A DNA stretch of 64,000 nucleotides from Subtercola boreus (GCF_003399645.1 NZ_NBXD01000008.1:1-64000); one strand, 5' to 3'. Positions 44,914-53,909 are shown, numbered from the stretch's first letter. Numbers and translations are program-made. Notes: generated from the letters alone by a model not told the origin.

Positions 44914-45930
44914 ATGGAATTCGGAGCAGTACTCCAGACCCACCCGCCGGCATCCCGCACCCTCGCGCTCGCGAAGCTGGCCGAGCAGCACGGCTTCGAC
45001 TACGCGTGGACGTTCGATTCCCACCTGCTCTGGCAGGAGCCCTACGTCATCTACAGCCAGATCCTCAACGAGACGCACCGCATCAAGGTCGGCCCCATGG
45101 TCACCAACCCGGCGACCCGCGACTGGACGGTGACGGCCTCCATCTTCGCCACCCTCAACGAGATGTACGGCAACCGCACCATCTGCGGCATCGGCCGGGG
45201 CGACTCGGCGGTGCGCACCACGAACGGTGCGCCCACGACGCTGAAGACCCTGCGTGAGTCGATCCACGTCATCCGGGAGCTCGCCAACAGCAGGTCGGTC
45301 GAGTACAACGGTGCGACCGTGCAGTTCCCGTGGAGCCGCGGCTCCGAGCTCGAGGTCTGGGTCGCGGCCTACGGCCCGCTCGCGCTCAAGCTGACGGGCG
45401 AGGTCGGTGACGGCTTCATCCTGCAGCTCGCCGACGTCGACATCGCCGAATGGATGATCAAGACCGTGCGGGCGGCCGCCGAGAAGGTCGGGCGCGACCC
45501 GATGAGCATCAAGTTCTGCGTGGCCGCCCCGATGTACATCGGCGACGACTGGGAGCACATGCGCGACCAGTGCCGCTGGTTCGGCGGAATGGTGGGCAAC
45601 CACGTCGCCGACATCGTCTCGAAGTACGGCACCGACTCGAACGTGCCGAAGGCGCTGACCGACTACATCGAGGCGCGCCAGGGCTACGACTACAACCAGC
45701 ACGGCCTCGCCGGCAACGAGCACGCCAACTTCGTGCCCGACGAGATCGTCGACCGGTTCTGCCTGCTCGGCACGGCCGACCAGCACATCGACAAGCTGAA
45801 GGCCCTCAAGGAGCTCGGCGTCGACCAGTTCGCCGGCTACCTGCAACACGACAACAAAGAGGAGACCCTGAGGGTCTATGGCGAGACCGTCATCCCCGCG
45901 ATGCGAGAGCACATCACGGCCACGGCATGA
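44914..45930 (+). CDS. F420-type LLM oxidoreductase (TIGR03842-like) in the pyrimidine operon
   Basis: 338 residues from ATG 44914 (MEFGAVLQTHPP); an ATG 13 codons earlier is possible. LLM TIM barrel related to methylene-tetrahydromethanopterin reductase: LAEQHGFDYAWTFDSHLLW, VGPMVTNPATRDWTVTASIFATLNEMYGNRTICGIGRGDSAVR, and EVWVAAYGPLALKLTGEVGDGFILQLAD. It sits between dihydropyrimidinase and the transporter genes, where a pyrimidine-reducing enzyme would be expected, and no PreA/PreT-type dehydrogenase is present. Reduction of uracil with F420H2 is a hypothesis; an oxidative role like RutA, or action on another substrate, is also possible. Confidence 0.85.
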   Translation: MEFGAVLQTHPPASRTLALAKLAEQHGFDYAWTFDSHLLWQEPYVIYSQILNETHRIKVGPMVTNPATRDWTVTASIFATLNEMYGNRTICGIGRGDSAVRTTNGAPTTLKTLRESIHVIRELANSRSVEYNGATVQFPWSRGSELEVWVAAYGPLALKLTGEVGDGFILQLADVDIAEWMIKTVRAAAEKVGRDPMSIKFCVAAPMYIGDDWEHMRDQCRWFGGMVGNHVADIVSKYGTDSNVPKALTDYIEARQGYDYNQHGLAGNEHANFVPDEIVDRFCLLGTADQHIDKLKALKELGVDQFAGYLQHDNKEETLRVYGETVIPAMREHITATA

Positions 45931-46856
45931 CGATCACAGAGGCGAGAGGGGGCCGTCGCACAGGGAGCGCGGAGACGGGCGCGGGCCGTCGCCGGGGAAG
46001 TGCGGTGCTCTGGGGGCTGCTGGGCGTCATCGTGCTCGCGCTGTTGTGGGAGGGCTACAAGGCCATCGGTCCGGTGGCCGGGGTCGAGTTCTTCGGAACG
46101 AGCATCCTGCCGAAGACGGATGACCGTTCGATGCCGCACCTCGTCGACATGCTGACCCGCGCCGTCGAGCCCGTCAACACCTCCGCCGGCTCACCGCCGG
46201 TGTGGATCGCCGTCATCGGTGCCGCCCTCAACAGCCTGGGCGTCGCCGCTGTCGGCTGGGCCATCGGGTCGGTGGTCGGTTTTCTCATCGCCCTGCTCAT
46301 GCAGAGGCTCCACGTCGCCGAGCGGGCGGTGCTGCCCTGGCTGATCCTGAGCCAGACGGTGCCACTCATCGCTCTCGCTCCGGTTATCGTGGCCTGGGGC
46401 GGCAAGATCCAGATCGGCACCTTCTCCTGGGACCGATGGATGTCTGTGGCCGTCATCGCCTCCTACCTCGCCTTCTTCCCCGTCGCCGTCGGTGCCCTAC
46501 GAGGGCTCCAGTCGCCCGACACCATCCATGTCGAGTTGATGCGCACGTACAACGCCGGCTGGTTCCGCACGCTGGTGAAGCTGCGCCTTCCGGCGAGCGT
46601 TCCCTTCCTTCTTCCCGCCCTCCGGCTCGGGGCCGCGAGTGCCATCGTGGGCACCGTCGTCGCCGAGGTCTCGACGGGGTACAAGGGCGGTATCGGTCGC
46701 ATGATCATCGAGTTCGCCCAGTCCGGAACCTCCGACCCGGCCAAGGCCTACGCGCCCATCGCCGGGGCCGTCGTTCTGGGCCTCGTCTCAGCAGGAATCG
46801 TGGCACTGATCGGCCTGACCCTCAAACGCTTCAACCGACAGGAGGCGGCCTCGTGA
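45927..46856 (+). CDS. ABC transporter permease (SsuC/ThiX-like)
   Basis: 309 residues from ATG 45927, overlapping the LLM gene by 4 bp. About six membrane segments; the EAA loop region reads VELMRTYNAGWFRTLVKLRLPASVPFLLPALRLG. An extracytoplasmic insertion follows the first segment (GVEFFGTSILPKTDDRSMPHLVDML). This is the nitrate/sulfonate/taurine/pyrimidine importer class. It works with the ATPase and second permease encoded next. Confidence 0.92.
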   Translation: MTITEARGGRRTGSAETGAGRRRGSAVLWGLLGVIVLALLWEGYKAIGPVAGVEFFGTSILPKTDDRSMPHLVDMLTRAVEPVNTSAGSPPVWIAVIGAALNSLGVAAVGWAIGSVVGFLIALLMQRLHVAERAVLPWLILSQTVPLIALAPVIVAWGGKIQIGTFSWDRWMSVAVIASYLAFFPVAVGALRGLQSPDTIHVELMRTYNAGWFRTLVKLRLPASVPFLLPALRLGAASAIVGTVVAEVSTGYKGGIGRMIIEFAQSGTSDPAKAYAPIAGAVVLGLVSAGIVALIGLTLKRFNRQEAAS

Positions 46857-47704
46857 CCGACACCGCACTGCCCACCACCGAAAGCTCTGCCCCGGGCGTG
46901 CCGCTCGCCGCCATCTCGGTGCGCTCGGCCGGCAAGATCTTCACTGTTGCGAAGGGCGCCGAGGTTCAGGCGCTCACGAACATCGACCTGACCGTCGCGC
47001 CGGGGGAGTTCGTCTCCCTGATCGGTCCGTCGGGCTGCGGCAAGAGCACGCTGCTGCGGCTGATCGCCGACCTCGACTCCGCGACAAGCGGCGAGATCCT
47101 CGTGTTCGGCAAGACCGCCCGGCAGGCCCGGCTCGACCAGGAGTACGGCATCGCCTTCCAGAGCGCGGGTCTCCTGCCGTGGCGCTCGGTGCAGGCGAAC
47201 ATCGAGCTCCCGCTCGAACTGCACGGGGTCGGCAAGACGGAGCGCGCCGCGCGGGCCGAAGAGCTGATCGAGCTCGTCGGCCTCACCGACTTCCGCTCCC
47301 GGTTCCCCGATCAGCTGTCGGGTGGCATGCAGCAGCGCGTCGCCATCGCCCGCTCCCTCGCCGAGCGACCGAAACTCCTGCTGATGGACGAACCCTTCGG
47401 CGCCCTCGACGAGATGACCCGCGAACGCATGCAGCAGGAGCTCGTGCGCATCTGCTCCGAGACCGGTGCGGCGGTCGTCTTCGTGACCCACTCCATCCCT
47501 GAGGCCGTCTTCCTCTCCGATCGCGTCGTGGTGATGTCGCCCCGGCCGGGTCGCATCGTCGACATCGTCGACGTCGATCTGGGTCCCGGTACCGAACGAA
47601 GTGACTCGCTCCGCGAAGACGGCGCCTTCTTCGCGGGCGTCACGGCAGTGCGCGAGGCGCTGCACGGTGCCCCCGTGACACCGCGGGGGGCAGACCTGCG
47701 ATGA
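46853..47704 (+). CDS. ABC transporter ATPase (SsuB/TauB-like)
   Basis: 283 residues, GTG start overlapping the permease. Walker A GPSGCGKST (58-66), Q-loop YGIAFQSAGLLPW, signature LSGGMQQRVAIARSLA, Walker B LLLMDEPFGALDEMTRE and H-loop FVTHSIPEAVF are all present, so the ATPase should be active. Single ABC domain, consistent with a homodimer serving two different permeases. Overlaps the next gene by 4 bp. Confidence 0.95.
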   Translation: MTDTALPTTESSAPGVPLAAISVRSAGKIFTVAKGAEVQALTNIDLTVAPGEFVSLIGPSGCGKSTLLRLIADLDSATSGEILVFGKTARQARLDQEYGIAFQSAGLLPWRSVQANIELPLELHGVGKTERAARAEELIELVGLTDFRSRFPDQLSGGMQQRVAIARSLAERPKLLLMDEPFGALDEMTRERMQQELVRICSETGAAVVFVTHSIPEAVFLSDRVVVMSPRPGRIVDIVDVDLGPGTERSDSLREDGAFFAGVTAVREALHGAPVTPRGADLR

Positions 47705-48618
47705 GCGACGAACAAAGGACCGTGAAGTCTGTCGAGGCCGCTGCCGAGCATCCGGAGTCGGGCCTGCTCGGAACCGTCGCCATCGACCCGACCGCACCCG
47801 CGCTGTTCTCCCTCCCCGCAGAGGCAGAGGCGACGGGTGGCCGGGCTGCTGCCGCCGACCGGCGTCGCTCGGTCGCACGCTCTGTGCTGCCACCCGTGCT
47901 GCTCGGCGTGGCCTTCCTGCTGCTCTGGCAGCTCGCCGTCGTGGCCTTCGACATCAAGCCCTACCTGCTGCCGAGCCCCTCCGACATCGTGGGCCAGATC
48001 TTCATCGTGCTCCCGCTGCTCTGGTCGTCACTGCTGGCGACCGGGCTGAACGCCCTGATCGGGCTCGTGCTGGGCGGCCTGATCGCCGTCGTGCTGGCCC
48101 TCCTGGCTTCCCGCGTCAGTATTCTCGACCGGATGATCGTGCCGATCGTGGCGGCTGTCGCCGTCGTGCCCATCGTCGCGCTGGCGCCCATCCTGAACAC
48201 CATGTTCGGGTCGACCTCCGACACGCCCCGCCGCATCGTCGTGCTGATCGTGGTCTTCGCGCCGGTCTTCATCAACACCCTGCGCGGCCTCCGCCAGGTG
48301 CGACCGGTGCACCGCGATCTGATGAGGGCCTACGCCGCGTCGAACTGGCAGCTGACCCGAACCGTCACGCTACCGGGCGCCGTGCCTTTCATCTTCACGG
48401 GCCTTCGCATCGCGGCCCCGCTCGGCGTCATCTCGGCAATCGTCGCCGAGTACTTCGGCGGGCTGCAGAACGGGCTGGGTTCCCGTATCACCTCCGCCGC
48501 GGCGAACAGCGCCTACCCGCGCGCCTGGTCCTACGTGTTCGGCGCGATCATCCTGGGTCTCGTGTTCTACGCGGTCACCCTCCTGCTCGAACGGCTCGCG
48601 AGCCGCCGACGGGCCTGA
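47701..48618 (+). CDS. Second ABC transporter permease (SsuC-like)
   Basis: 305 residues. A hydrophilic N-terminal head of about 60 residues precedes six membrane segments. The EAA loop region is VHRDLMRAYAASNWQLTRTVTLPGAVPFIFTGLRI, with YLLPSPSDIVGQIF near the start. Paralogue of the permease at 45927. Together they probably form a heterodimer for uptake of a pyrimidine or its derivative. Confidence 0.92.
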   Translation: MSDEQRTVKSVEAAAEHPESGLLGTVAIDPTAPALFSLPAEAEATGGRAAAADRRRSVARSVLPPVLLGVAFLLLWQLAVVAFDIKPYLLPSPSDIVGQIFIVLPLLWSSLLATGLNALIGLVLGGLIAVVLALLASRVSILDRMIVPIVAAVAVVPIVALAPILNTMFGSTSDTPRRIVVLIVVFAPVFINTLRGLRQVRPVHRDLMRAYAASNWQLTRTVTLPGAVPFIFTGLRIAAPLGVISAIVAEYFGGLQNGLGSRITSAAANSAYPRAWSYVFGAIILGLVFYAVTLLLERLASRRRA

Positions 48619-48717
48619 AGACGTTCCACCCGCACCACCCGTGTCACAGCACCACCGCATCGCCGCACCACACCTTCACCGCACCACCGTCCTCATTGAC
48701 AAACCAACGGAGAACTG

Positions 48718-49875
48718 ATGAAGCACAGCAGACGCATCACCCTCGGCGTGGCGGCCATCGCCGCGTCGGCAGCCCTCGTTCTGACCGGATGTTCGAGTTC
48801 ATCCGGCTCCGACACCACCGCGACATCCAGCGACGGCTCGGCTCTCACGCCGGTCAAGCTGCAGCTGCAGTGGTTCACCCAGGCGCAGTTCGCTGGCTAT
48901 TACGCAGCCCTCGACCAGGGGTACTTCAAGGATGAAGGTCTCGACGTGACCATCATCGAAGGCGGAACCGACATCGTGCCGCAGACCCAGCTCGCCGACG
49001 GCGCGGTGGACTATGCGGTCGCCTGGGTCCCGAAGGCCCTCGCCTCCCGCGAACAGGGCGCCGGTATCACCGATGTCGCCCAGATCCTGCAGAAGTCGGG
49101 CACGCTGCAGGTCTCGATGGCCGACAAGAACATCACGACCGCAGCAGACCTCAAGGGCAAGACGGTCGGCAACTGGGGCTACGGCAACGAGTTCGAGATG
49201 TTCGCCGGTATCACCAAGGCCGGTCTCGACCCCGCAAACGACGTCAAGCTCGTTCAGCAGGCCTTCGACGAGTCGGGCCTGCTCGACGGATCCATCGACG
49301 CAGCCCAGGCCGAGACCTACAACGAGTACGCCCAGATTCTCGAGACGATGAACCCGGCAACCGGCAAGCTCTACCAGCCGGGCGACCTCAACGTCATCGA
49401 CTGGAACACCGAGGGCACCGCCATGCTCCAGGACGCGATCTGGGCCAACACCGAGAAGCTCAACAGCGACCAGGCATACCAGGACCAGACCGTGAAGTTC
49501 CTCACGGCCGCCCTGAAGGGCTGGATCTACGCCCGCGACAACCCCCAGAAGGCCGCAGACATCGTGGTCGCCAAGGGTTCGCAGCTCGGCGCGAGCCACC
49601 AGCTCTGGCAGACCAACGAGATCAACAAGCTCATCTGGCCTTCTGCAGACGGTATCGGTGTCATCGACGACTCGTCGTGGAAGCAGACCGTCAGTGTCGC
49701 GATGACCGCGAAGAACCTCGAGGGCACGACGGTCATCACGAAGGAGCCCGACTCCGACGCGTACACCAACACGTATGTGCAGAAGGCGCTCGACGCGCTG
49801 AAGGGCGAAGGCGTCGACGTCACCGGCACCTCGTACAAGCCCATCGACGTCACCCTCACCGAGGGCGGAAAATAA
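48718..49875 (+). CDS. NMT1/THI5-type substrate-binding lipoprotein
   Basis: 385 residues. Signal peptide with lipobox LTGC (Cys25). The mature part has VKLQLQWFTQAQFAGYYAALDQGYFKDEGLDV, the hallmark of NMT1/THI5-like periplasmic binders that take pyrimidines, thiamine precursors or related rings. Further signatures are DIVPQTQLADGAVDYAVAWV and GKTVGNWGYGNEFEMF. Context points to uracil, thymine, dihydropyrimidine or a ureido acid as ligand. A stem-loop follows the gene, which may stabilise its message for higher expression. Confidence 0.92.
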   Translation: MKHSRRITLGVAAIAASAALVLTGCSSSSGSDTTATSSDGSALTPVKLQLQWFTQAQFAGYYAALDQGYFKDEGLDVTIIEGGTDIVPQTQLADGAVDYAVAWVPKALASREQGAGITDVAQILQKSGTLQVSMADKNITTAADLKGKTVGNWGYGNEFEMFAGITKAGLDPANDVKLVQQAFDESGLLDGSIDAAQAETYNEYAQILETMNPATGKLYQPGDLNVIDWNTEGTAMLQDAIWANTEKLNSDQAYQDQTVKFLTAALKGWIYARDNPQKAADIVVAKGSQLGASHQLWQTNEINKLIWPSADGIGVIDDSSWKQTVSVAMTAKNLEGTTVITKEPDSDAYTNTYVQKALDALKGEGVDVTGTSYKPIDVTLTEGGK

Positions 49876-49891
49876 GCAGGAACCACCGTTG

Positions 49892-49924
49892 GCCGGGCAT
49901 CCTGGCGGTTTCAGGATGCCCGGC
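49892..49924 (+). promoter_or_regulatory. Intercistronic stem-loop after the binding-protein gene
   Basis: GCCGGGCATCCTG and CAGGATGCCCGGC form a perfect 13-bp stem around a 7-nt loop. There is no U tract, so it is more likely an mRNA-stabilising or attenuating element between the transporter and aminotransferase genes than a full terminator. Confidence 0.7.
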
Positions 49925-49961
49925 TCCACACCAGGCACAGACGACGAAGAAGGCACCACCC

Positions 49962-51299
49962 ATGAACCTCAACCCCGAAGACGGCCGGCTGGCCTACGAA
50001 CTCGACCGCGCCCACGTCTTCCACTCCTGGTCGGCGCAGGGCGCCCTGAAGCCGATGGTCATCGCTGGCGGGCTCGGCAGCACCGTCTGGGACTTCGACG
50101 GCAACGAGTACCTCGACTTCTCGAGCCAGCTCATCAACGTGAACATCGGCCACCAGCATCCGGCGGTCACCGCGGCGATCCGCGCGCAGACCGAGGTGCT
50201 CACCACCGTTGCACCCGCCGCCGCCAACCTGGCGCGGGGCAGAGCGGCCCAGCGCATCCTGGAACGTGCCGGCCACGGCTTCAGCAAGGTCTTCTTCACC
50301 AACGGTGGTGCGGATGCCAATGAGAACGCGTTCCGTATGGCCCGTCTCTACACCGGGCGCGACAAGATCCTCTCGACCTACCGTTCGTACCACGGCAACA
50401 CCGGCGCCGCGGTCGTGGCGACCGGCGACTGGCGACGGATGCCCAACGAGTACGCCCGCGGGCACGCGCACTTCTTCGGGCCCTTCGAATACCGCTCCGA
50501 ATTCTGGTCGTCGTCTCCCGAGGAGGAGTCGTCGCGGGCGCTGCACCACCTGGAACGGGTGATCGTGAGCGAAGGCGCCTCGGGAATCGCCGCAATCGTG
50601 CTCGAAACGGTGCCGGGAACGGCGGGCATCCTCGTTCCCCCGCCCGGCTACCTCGCCGGAGTGCGCGCGCTCTGCGACAGGTACGGCATCATGCTGATCT
50701 TCGACGAGGTCATGTGCGGGTTCGGGAGAGCGGGCGGCTGGTTCGCGTTCCAGGCGCTCGGCGCGATCGAGGGCGAGACGGTCGTACCCGACCTCGTCAC
50801 CTTCGCCAAAGGCGTCAACTCGGGGTATGTCCCGGTTGGCGGCGTCATCATTCCGCCGTACATCGCCGAGGCGTTCGACGAGACCGTCTTTCCGGGTGGG
50901 CTGACCTACTCCGGGCATCCGCTCGCCATGGCCTCCATCGTCGGGGCGATCGACGCGATGGCCGACGAGGGGATCATCGAGAACGCTGCGCGAATCGGGC
51001 GTGATGTGCTCGGCCCGGGCCTCCGGGCGCTCGCCGAGAAGCACGAGGTCATTGGCGAGGTCCGCGGATTGGGCGTCTTCTGGGCCCTCGACCTCGTCGC
51101 CGACCCTGTCACGCGCGAGCCGCTGCCACAGGCCACCATCGGCGCGCTCAAGGCGAGGTTGCTCGCGCTGGGGCTGCTGCCGATCTTCGCCGACAATCGC
51201 CTGCACGTCGTGCCGCCCTGCGTGGTGACCGACGACGAGGTGGCGCGGGCGCTCGCGATCTATGACGAGGCTTTCGCGTCGATCTCGGTGCTGGTATAG
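49962..51299 (+). CDS. Class III aminotransferase, probably beta-alanine transaminase
   Basis: 445 residues from ATG 49962. The PLP Lys is Lys283 in VTFAKGVNSGYVPVGG; other signatures are VFFTNGGADANENAFRMAR, LIFDEVMCGFGRAGGWFAFQ, and GGLTYSGHPLAMAS. It belongs to the omega-amino acid aminotransferase group. Following enzymes that yield beta-alanine, it should convert that product to malonate semialdehyde with pyruvate or 2-oxoglutarate. The exact amino acceptor cannot be told. Confidence 0.88.
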   Translation: MNLNPEDGRLAYELDRAHVFHSWSAQGALKPMVIAGGLGSTVWDFDGNEYLDFSSQLINVNIGHQHPAVTAAIRAQTEVLTTVAPAAANLARGRAAQRILERAGHGFSKVFFTNGGADANENAFRMARLYTGRDKILSTYRSYHGNTGAAVVATGDWRRMPNEYARGHAHFFGPFEYRSEFWSSSPEEESSRALHHLERVIVSEGASGIAAIVLETVPGTAGILVPPPGYLAGVRALCDRYGIMLIFDEVMCGFGRAGGWFAFQALGAIEGETVVPDLVTFAKGVNSGYVPVGGVIIPPYIAEAFDETVFPGGLTYSGHPLAMASIVGAIDAMADEGIIENAARIGRDVLGPGLRALAEKHEVIGEVRGLGVFWALDLVADPVTREPLPQATIGALKARLLALGLLPIFADNRLHVVPPCVVTDDEVARALAIYDEAFASISVLV

Positions 51300-51346
51300 C
51301 GGAGGCGTGTGCAGAAGCGCGGCCACTCGGTCGCCGGCCGACCCGG

Positions 51347-51352
51347 TAGCGT
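51347..51352 (+). promoter_or_regulatory. Leaderless -10 box (TAGCGT) of the LysR gene
   Basis: TAGCGT, 6 nt before the ATG at 51359, so this gene has its own promoter. Confidence 0.55.
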
Positions 51353-51358
51353 GGCTAC

Positions 51359-52303
51359 ATGGACGTCAGACGGCTCGAACTCCTCCGTGAACTCGCCGAG
51401 CGCGGCAGCATCACCGAGGTCGCCCGGGCGACGCACCGCACTCCGTCTGCGGTCTCCCAGCAGCTCCGTGTCCTCGAGCGCGAGGCCGGCCTTCCCCTCA
51501 CCGAGAAGGCCGGTCGCGGCATCGTGCTCACCGACGCAGGCCGAGCCCTCGCCCGAAGCGCCACCGATGTAGCCATCGCCCTCGAGCGGGCTGACGCGCT
51601 GTGGGACGAGTTCCGGCACGATCCCACCGGAGAGGTGTCGCTCGCGACCTTCCCGACCGGTGGGCAGATGCTCCTGCCGGGAGTGCTGCACCGGCTCGCC
51701 CGGCAGAGCGGCCTGACCCTGCACGCCAGCGACCGCGATCCGGTCTCCGAGGGTTTTCCCGATCTGGCGAACGACTTCGACATCGTGCTTGCGCACGCGC
51801 CGACCCGTCCGCCCTCGCTCTGGCACGGCCGCGGGCTCTCGGTCATCCATCTGATCACCGAGCCTCTCGACGTGGCGCTCGCGCCCGGGCATCCGCTCGC
51901 CGCCCAGGCCAGCGTGAGCCCCGCCGACCTGATCGGCGAGCAGTGGATCGGGGTGCCCTGGGGGTACCCGTTCGAACGCACCCTCTACGACATCTCTGCG
52001 GCGGCCGGTGCCCCGGTCGACATCGTGCAGCGCTTCGCCGACACCCGGGTCACCGAGTCGCTCGTGGCCGCCGGTCTCGGCATCGCCATCCTGCCCCGGT
52101 ACACCGCCGGGGGCGCCTACCTCGACTCGAGCACCGCCTCGCAGCGCATCGTGCTGAAACCCCTGTCGGGCATGCGCGCCGAGCGCCACATCTACGCACT
52201 CATGCGCCCCGACCGTGCCGAGCGACTCGCCGTGCGCACCGTTGCCGAGTTCCTCCGAGCCGAGGCCGAGGCGATCCGCGCCGCCAACCCGGCGCCCGCC
52301 TGA
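51359..52303 (+). CDS. LysR-family transcriptional regulator
   Basis: 314 residues. The N-terminal HTH has RLELLRELAERGSITEVARATHRTPSAVSQQLRVLEREAG. The effector domain follows (about 90-300), with GEVSLATFPTGGQMLLP and HPLAAQASVSPADLIGEQWIGVPWG. It is codirectional with the pyrimidine operon but has its own leaderless promoter. It could be a second regulator of that operon or belong to something else. It ends the accessory block before a degraded gene. Confidence 0.9.
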   Translation: MDVRRLELLRELAERGSITEVARATHRTPSAVSQQLRVLEREAGLPLTEKAGRGIVLTDAGRALARSATDVAIALERADALWDEFRHDPTGEVSLATFPTGGQMLLPGVLHRLARQSGLTLHASDRDPVSEGFPDLANDFDIVLAHAPTRPPSLWHGRGLSVIHLITEPLDVALAPGHPLAAQASVSPADLIGEQWIGVPWGYPFERTLYDISAAAGAPVDIVQRFADTRVTESLVAAGLGIAILPRYTAGGAYLDSSTASQRIVLKPLSGMRAERHIYALMRPDRAERLAVRTVAEFLRAEAEAIRAANPAPA

Positions 52304-52440
52304 CTCTCCGAGCTCGACCCGAGTTGGCATTATAGAATCTTTCTCATGTTGAGCCGTGGGATGTATTCGAGAAGGAGGTCGCAGGGTACCTTCAGCCCCT
52401 CCGTTCGATTCTCGACGAGGCGGGCAGAGGCTCTATCGAG

Positions 52441-53013
52441 GTGACCGCACGGGGCCGCCTGACCCAAGCGAGCAATCAGCTCCTCTCACAGATCATCGAT
52501 CCGAATGCTCGATGGGTCCCCCGCTACGTACCCGACGCGCACGACTACGTGTTGAACGGGCTGCTTGACGTCGCAGTCCAACTCGGACTGGTTCGGGTAG
52601 CGGGGCGCCGGCTCGAGCTTCGGAAGAGGGGCCGCAAAGGGGTCGCCGATCCTCTCGCGCTCTGGCAGCACCTTGCGGCCGCCCTCCCATTCGAGCGGGA
52701 CGAGTACGGTCGTGGAGTCGCCAGGTATCTCCTCATTCTCACGGCCTCGGGGTTGCTCACCACCGAGATCGAGGCGCTCCCGGTGGTCGATCGTCTGGTT
52801 CTCGCGACAGGGTGGAACTTCGATCAGCGACCGGGTGAGGCTCTCGGTTCGCGTTACGCCGCATCGACCACGCTCGCAGTTCTGCGGATGGCCTCGTCGG
52901 CAACCGAGGTGGGTCACGACGCCGTCGATAGGACATCGTCGTCCTTGGGATCGGCCGGTGCGATTCTCCTTGCGTCTTCAGTACTTGCCAACGACCGCCT
53001 GTTCTTCACGTGA
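52441..53013 (+). pseudogene. pRiA4b ORF-3-type C-terminal region, probably 5'-truncated
   Basis: From GTG 52441 there are 190 codons. The pattern GRLTQASNQLLSQIID, GLVRVAGRRLELRKRGRKGVADPLALWQHLAAALP, FERDEYGRGVARYLLILTASG resembles the C-terminal part of actinobacterial pRiA4b ORF-3-related proteins of unknown function. The same frame stays open and looks coding upstream to a TAG at 52333-52335 (PWDVFEKEVAGYLQPLRSIL), but offers no ATG, GTG or TTG. So either the 5' part is lost or a rare start is used. No ribosome-binding site precedes the GTG. Confidence 0.5.
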
Positions 53014-53098
53014 GTGGTGCAGCACTCCAACCTGCCCGCGCCGCCGTCGAACCGCCCCCCACCGAACCGACGCCCGCCGAGCATTCGATCCGACCGGG

Positions 53099-53104
53099 TA
53101 AACT
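53099..53104 (+). promoter_or_regulatory. Leaderless -10 box (TAAACT) of the DUF177-rpmF genes
   Basis: TAAACT, 6 nt before the GTG at 53111. Confidence 0.5.
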
Positions 53105-53110
53105 CGCCCG

Positions 53111-53698
53111 GTGAGCAAATTCAACAAAACCCCGTTCACGGTCAACGTCTGGGACCTGATGCACCAGCCCGGCGAACTGCGCGAACGCGAGCTCGACATC
53201 GTTGTACCGGAGAAGATGGGTGAAGGCCTCGTTGCGGTTCAGGCCGGCGCGACGCTCGAGGTGGATGCACGCCTCGAGAGCCTGCACGACGGCATCCTGG
53301 CCACCGTACGGGTCGACACCGAAGCATCCGGAGTGTGCGGCAGATGCCTCAAAGACATCGAATTGCCGGTTCGAGTCGAGTTTGCGGAGCTTTTCGCGTA
53401 TTCTCTTGACGAAGCTTTTGATTATCAGGTTCAGGGTGACCACGTCGACCTCGAACCGTTGATCAGGGATGCGGTTGTTCTCGCACTCCCGTTTCAGCCG
53501 GTTTGTCGGCCAGATTGCCCAGGACTCGACCCGGTGACGGGAGAGCGGCTGGAAGATCTGCCCGAGCGTGCACCGCAGGAGGAGATCGACTCCCGCTGGT
53601 CCGCACTCAGCCAGCTGCTGACCGAAGAGGCTTCCACAGACACGGCAACCGACGGTGCGACTCCGTCTGCGAGCCCCACCGAGAGAGAAAAGAGTTAG
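53111..53698 (+). CDS. DUF177 (YceD) family protein
   Basis: 195 residues, GTG start. The conserved Cys pairs are visible in SGVCGRCLKDIELPVRVEFAELF and QPVCRPDCPGLDPVTGERL, diagnostic for DUF177. In many bacteria this gene precedes rpmF, as it does here with a 3-bp gap, and is linked to 23S rRNA accumulation. A Ser/Thr/Ala-rich tail of about 25 residues closes the protein. Confidence 0.93.
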   Translation: MSKFNKTPFTVNVWDLMHQPGELRERELDIVVPEKMGEGLVAVQAGATLEVDARLESLHDGILATVRVDTEASGVCGRCLKDIELPVRVEFAELFAYSLDEAFDYQVQGDHVDLEPLIRDAVVLALPFQPVCRPDCPGLDPVTGERLEDLPERAPQEEIDSRWSALSQLLTEEASTDTATDGATPSASPTEREKS

Positions 53699-53701
53699 CT
53701 C

Positions 53702-53905
53702 ATGGCTGTACCGAAGCGAAAGATGTCGCGGGCTTCCACCCGCATGCGCCGCGCACAGTGGAAGGCCACCGCGCCGACCCTCGTGAAGACCGTCGAGAAC
53801 GGCAAGACCACCTACAGCCTCCCGCACCGCGCGAAGGTTGTCGAAGACTCCGCCGGCACGGCGCTGTTCCTCGAGTACAAGGGCCGCAAGGTCGCCGACG
53901 TATAG
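53702..53905 (+). CDS. rpmF: 50S ribosomal protein L32
   Basis: 67 residues: [20 protein letters not shown] is the standard L32 start. The four zinc-binding Cys of the C+ form are missing (no Cys in the whole protein), so this is the zinc-independent C- type. A hairpin follows at 53910-53933. Cotranscribed with the DUF177 gene. Confidence 0.97.
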   Translation: MAVPKRKMSRASTRMRRAQWKATAPTLVKTVENGKTTYSLPHRAKVVEDSAGTALFLEYKGRKVADV

Positions 53906-53909
53906 CCAA

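Noticed and set aside
48718-49875. Importer read as a thiamine-precursor transporter because of the NMT1/THI5-like binder
   Set aside because: Neighbouring genes are for pyrimidine and beta-alanine breakdown; no thiamine genes or TPP riboswitch are seen here.
52372-52379. AAGGAGGT that looks like a ribosome-binding site
   Set aside because: No start codon follows at a suitable distance, and it encodes Lys-Glu-Val within the frame upstream of 52441.
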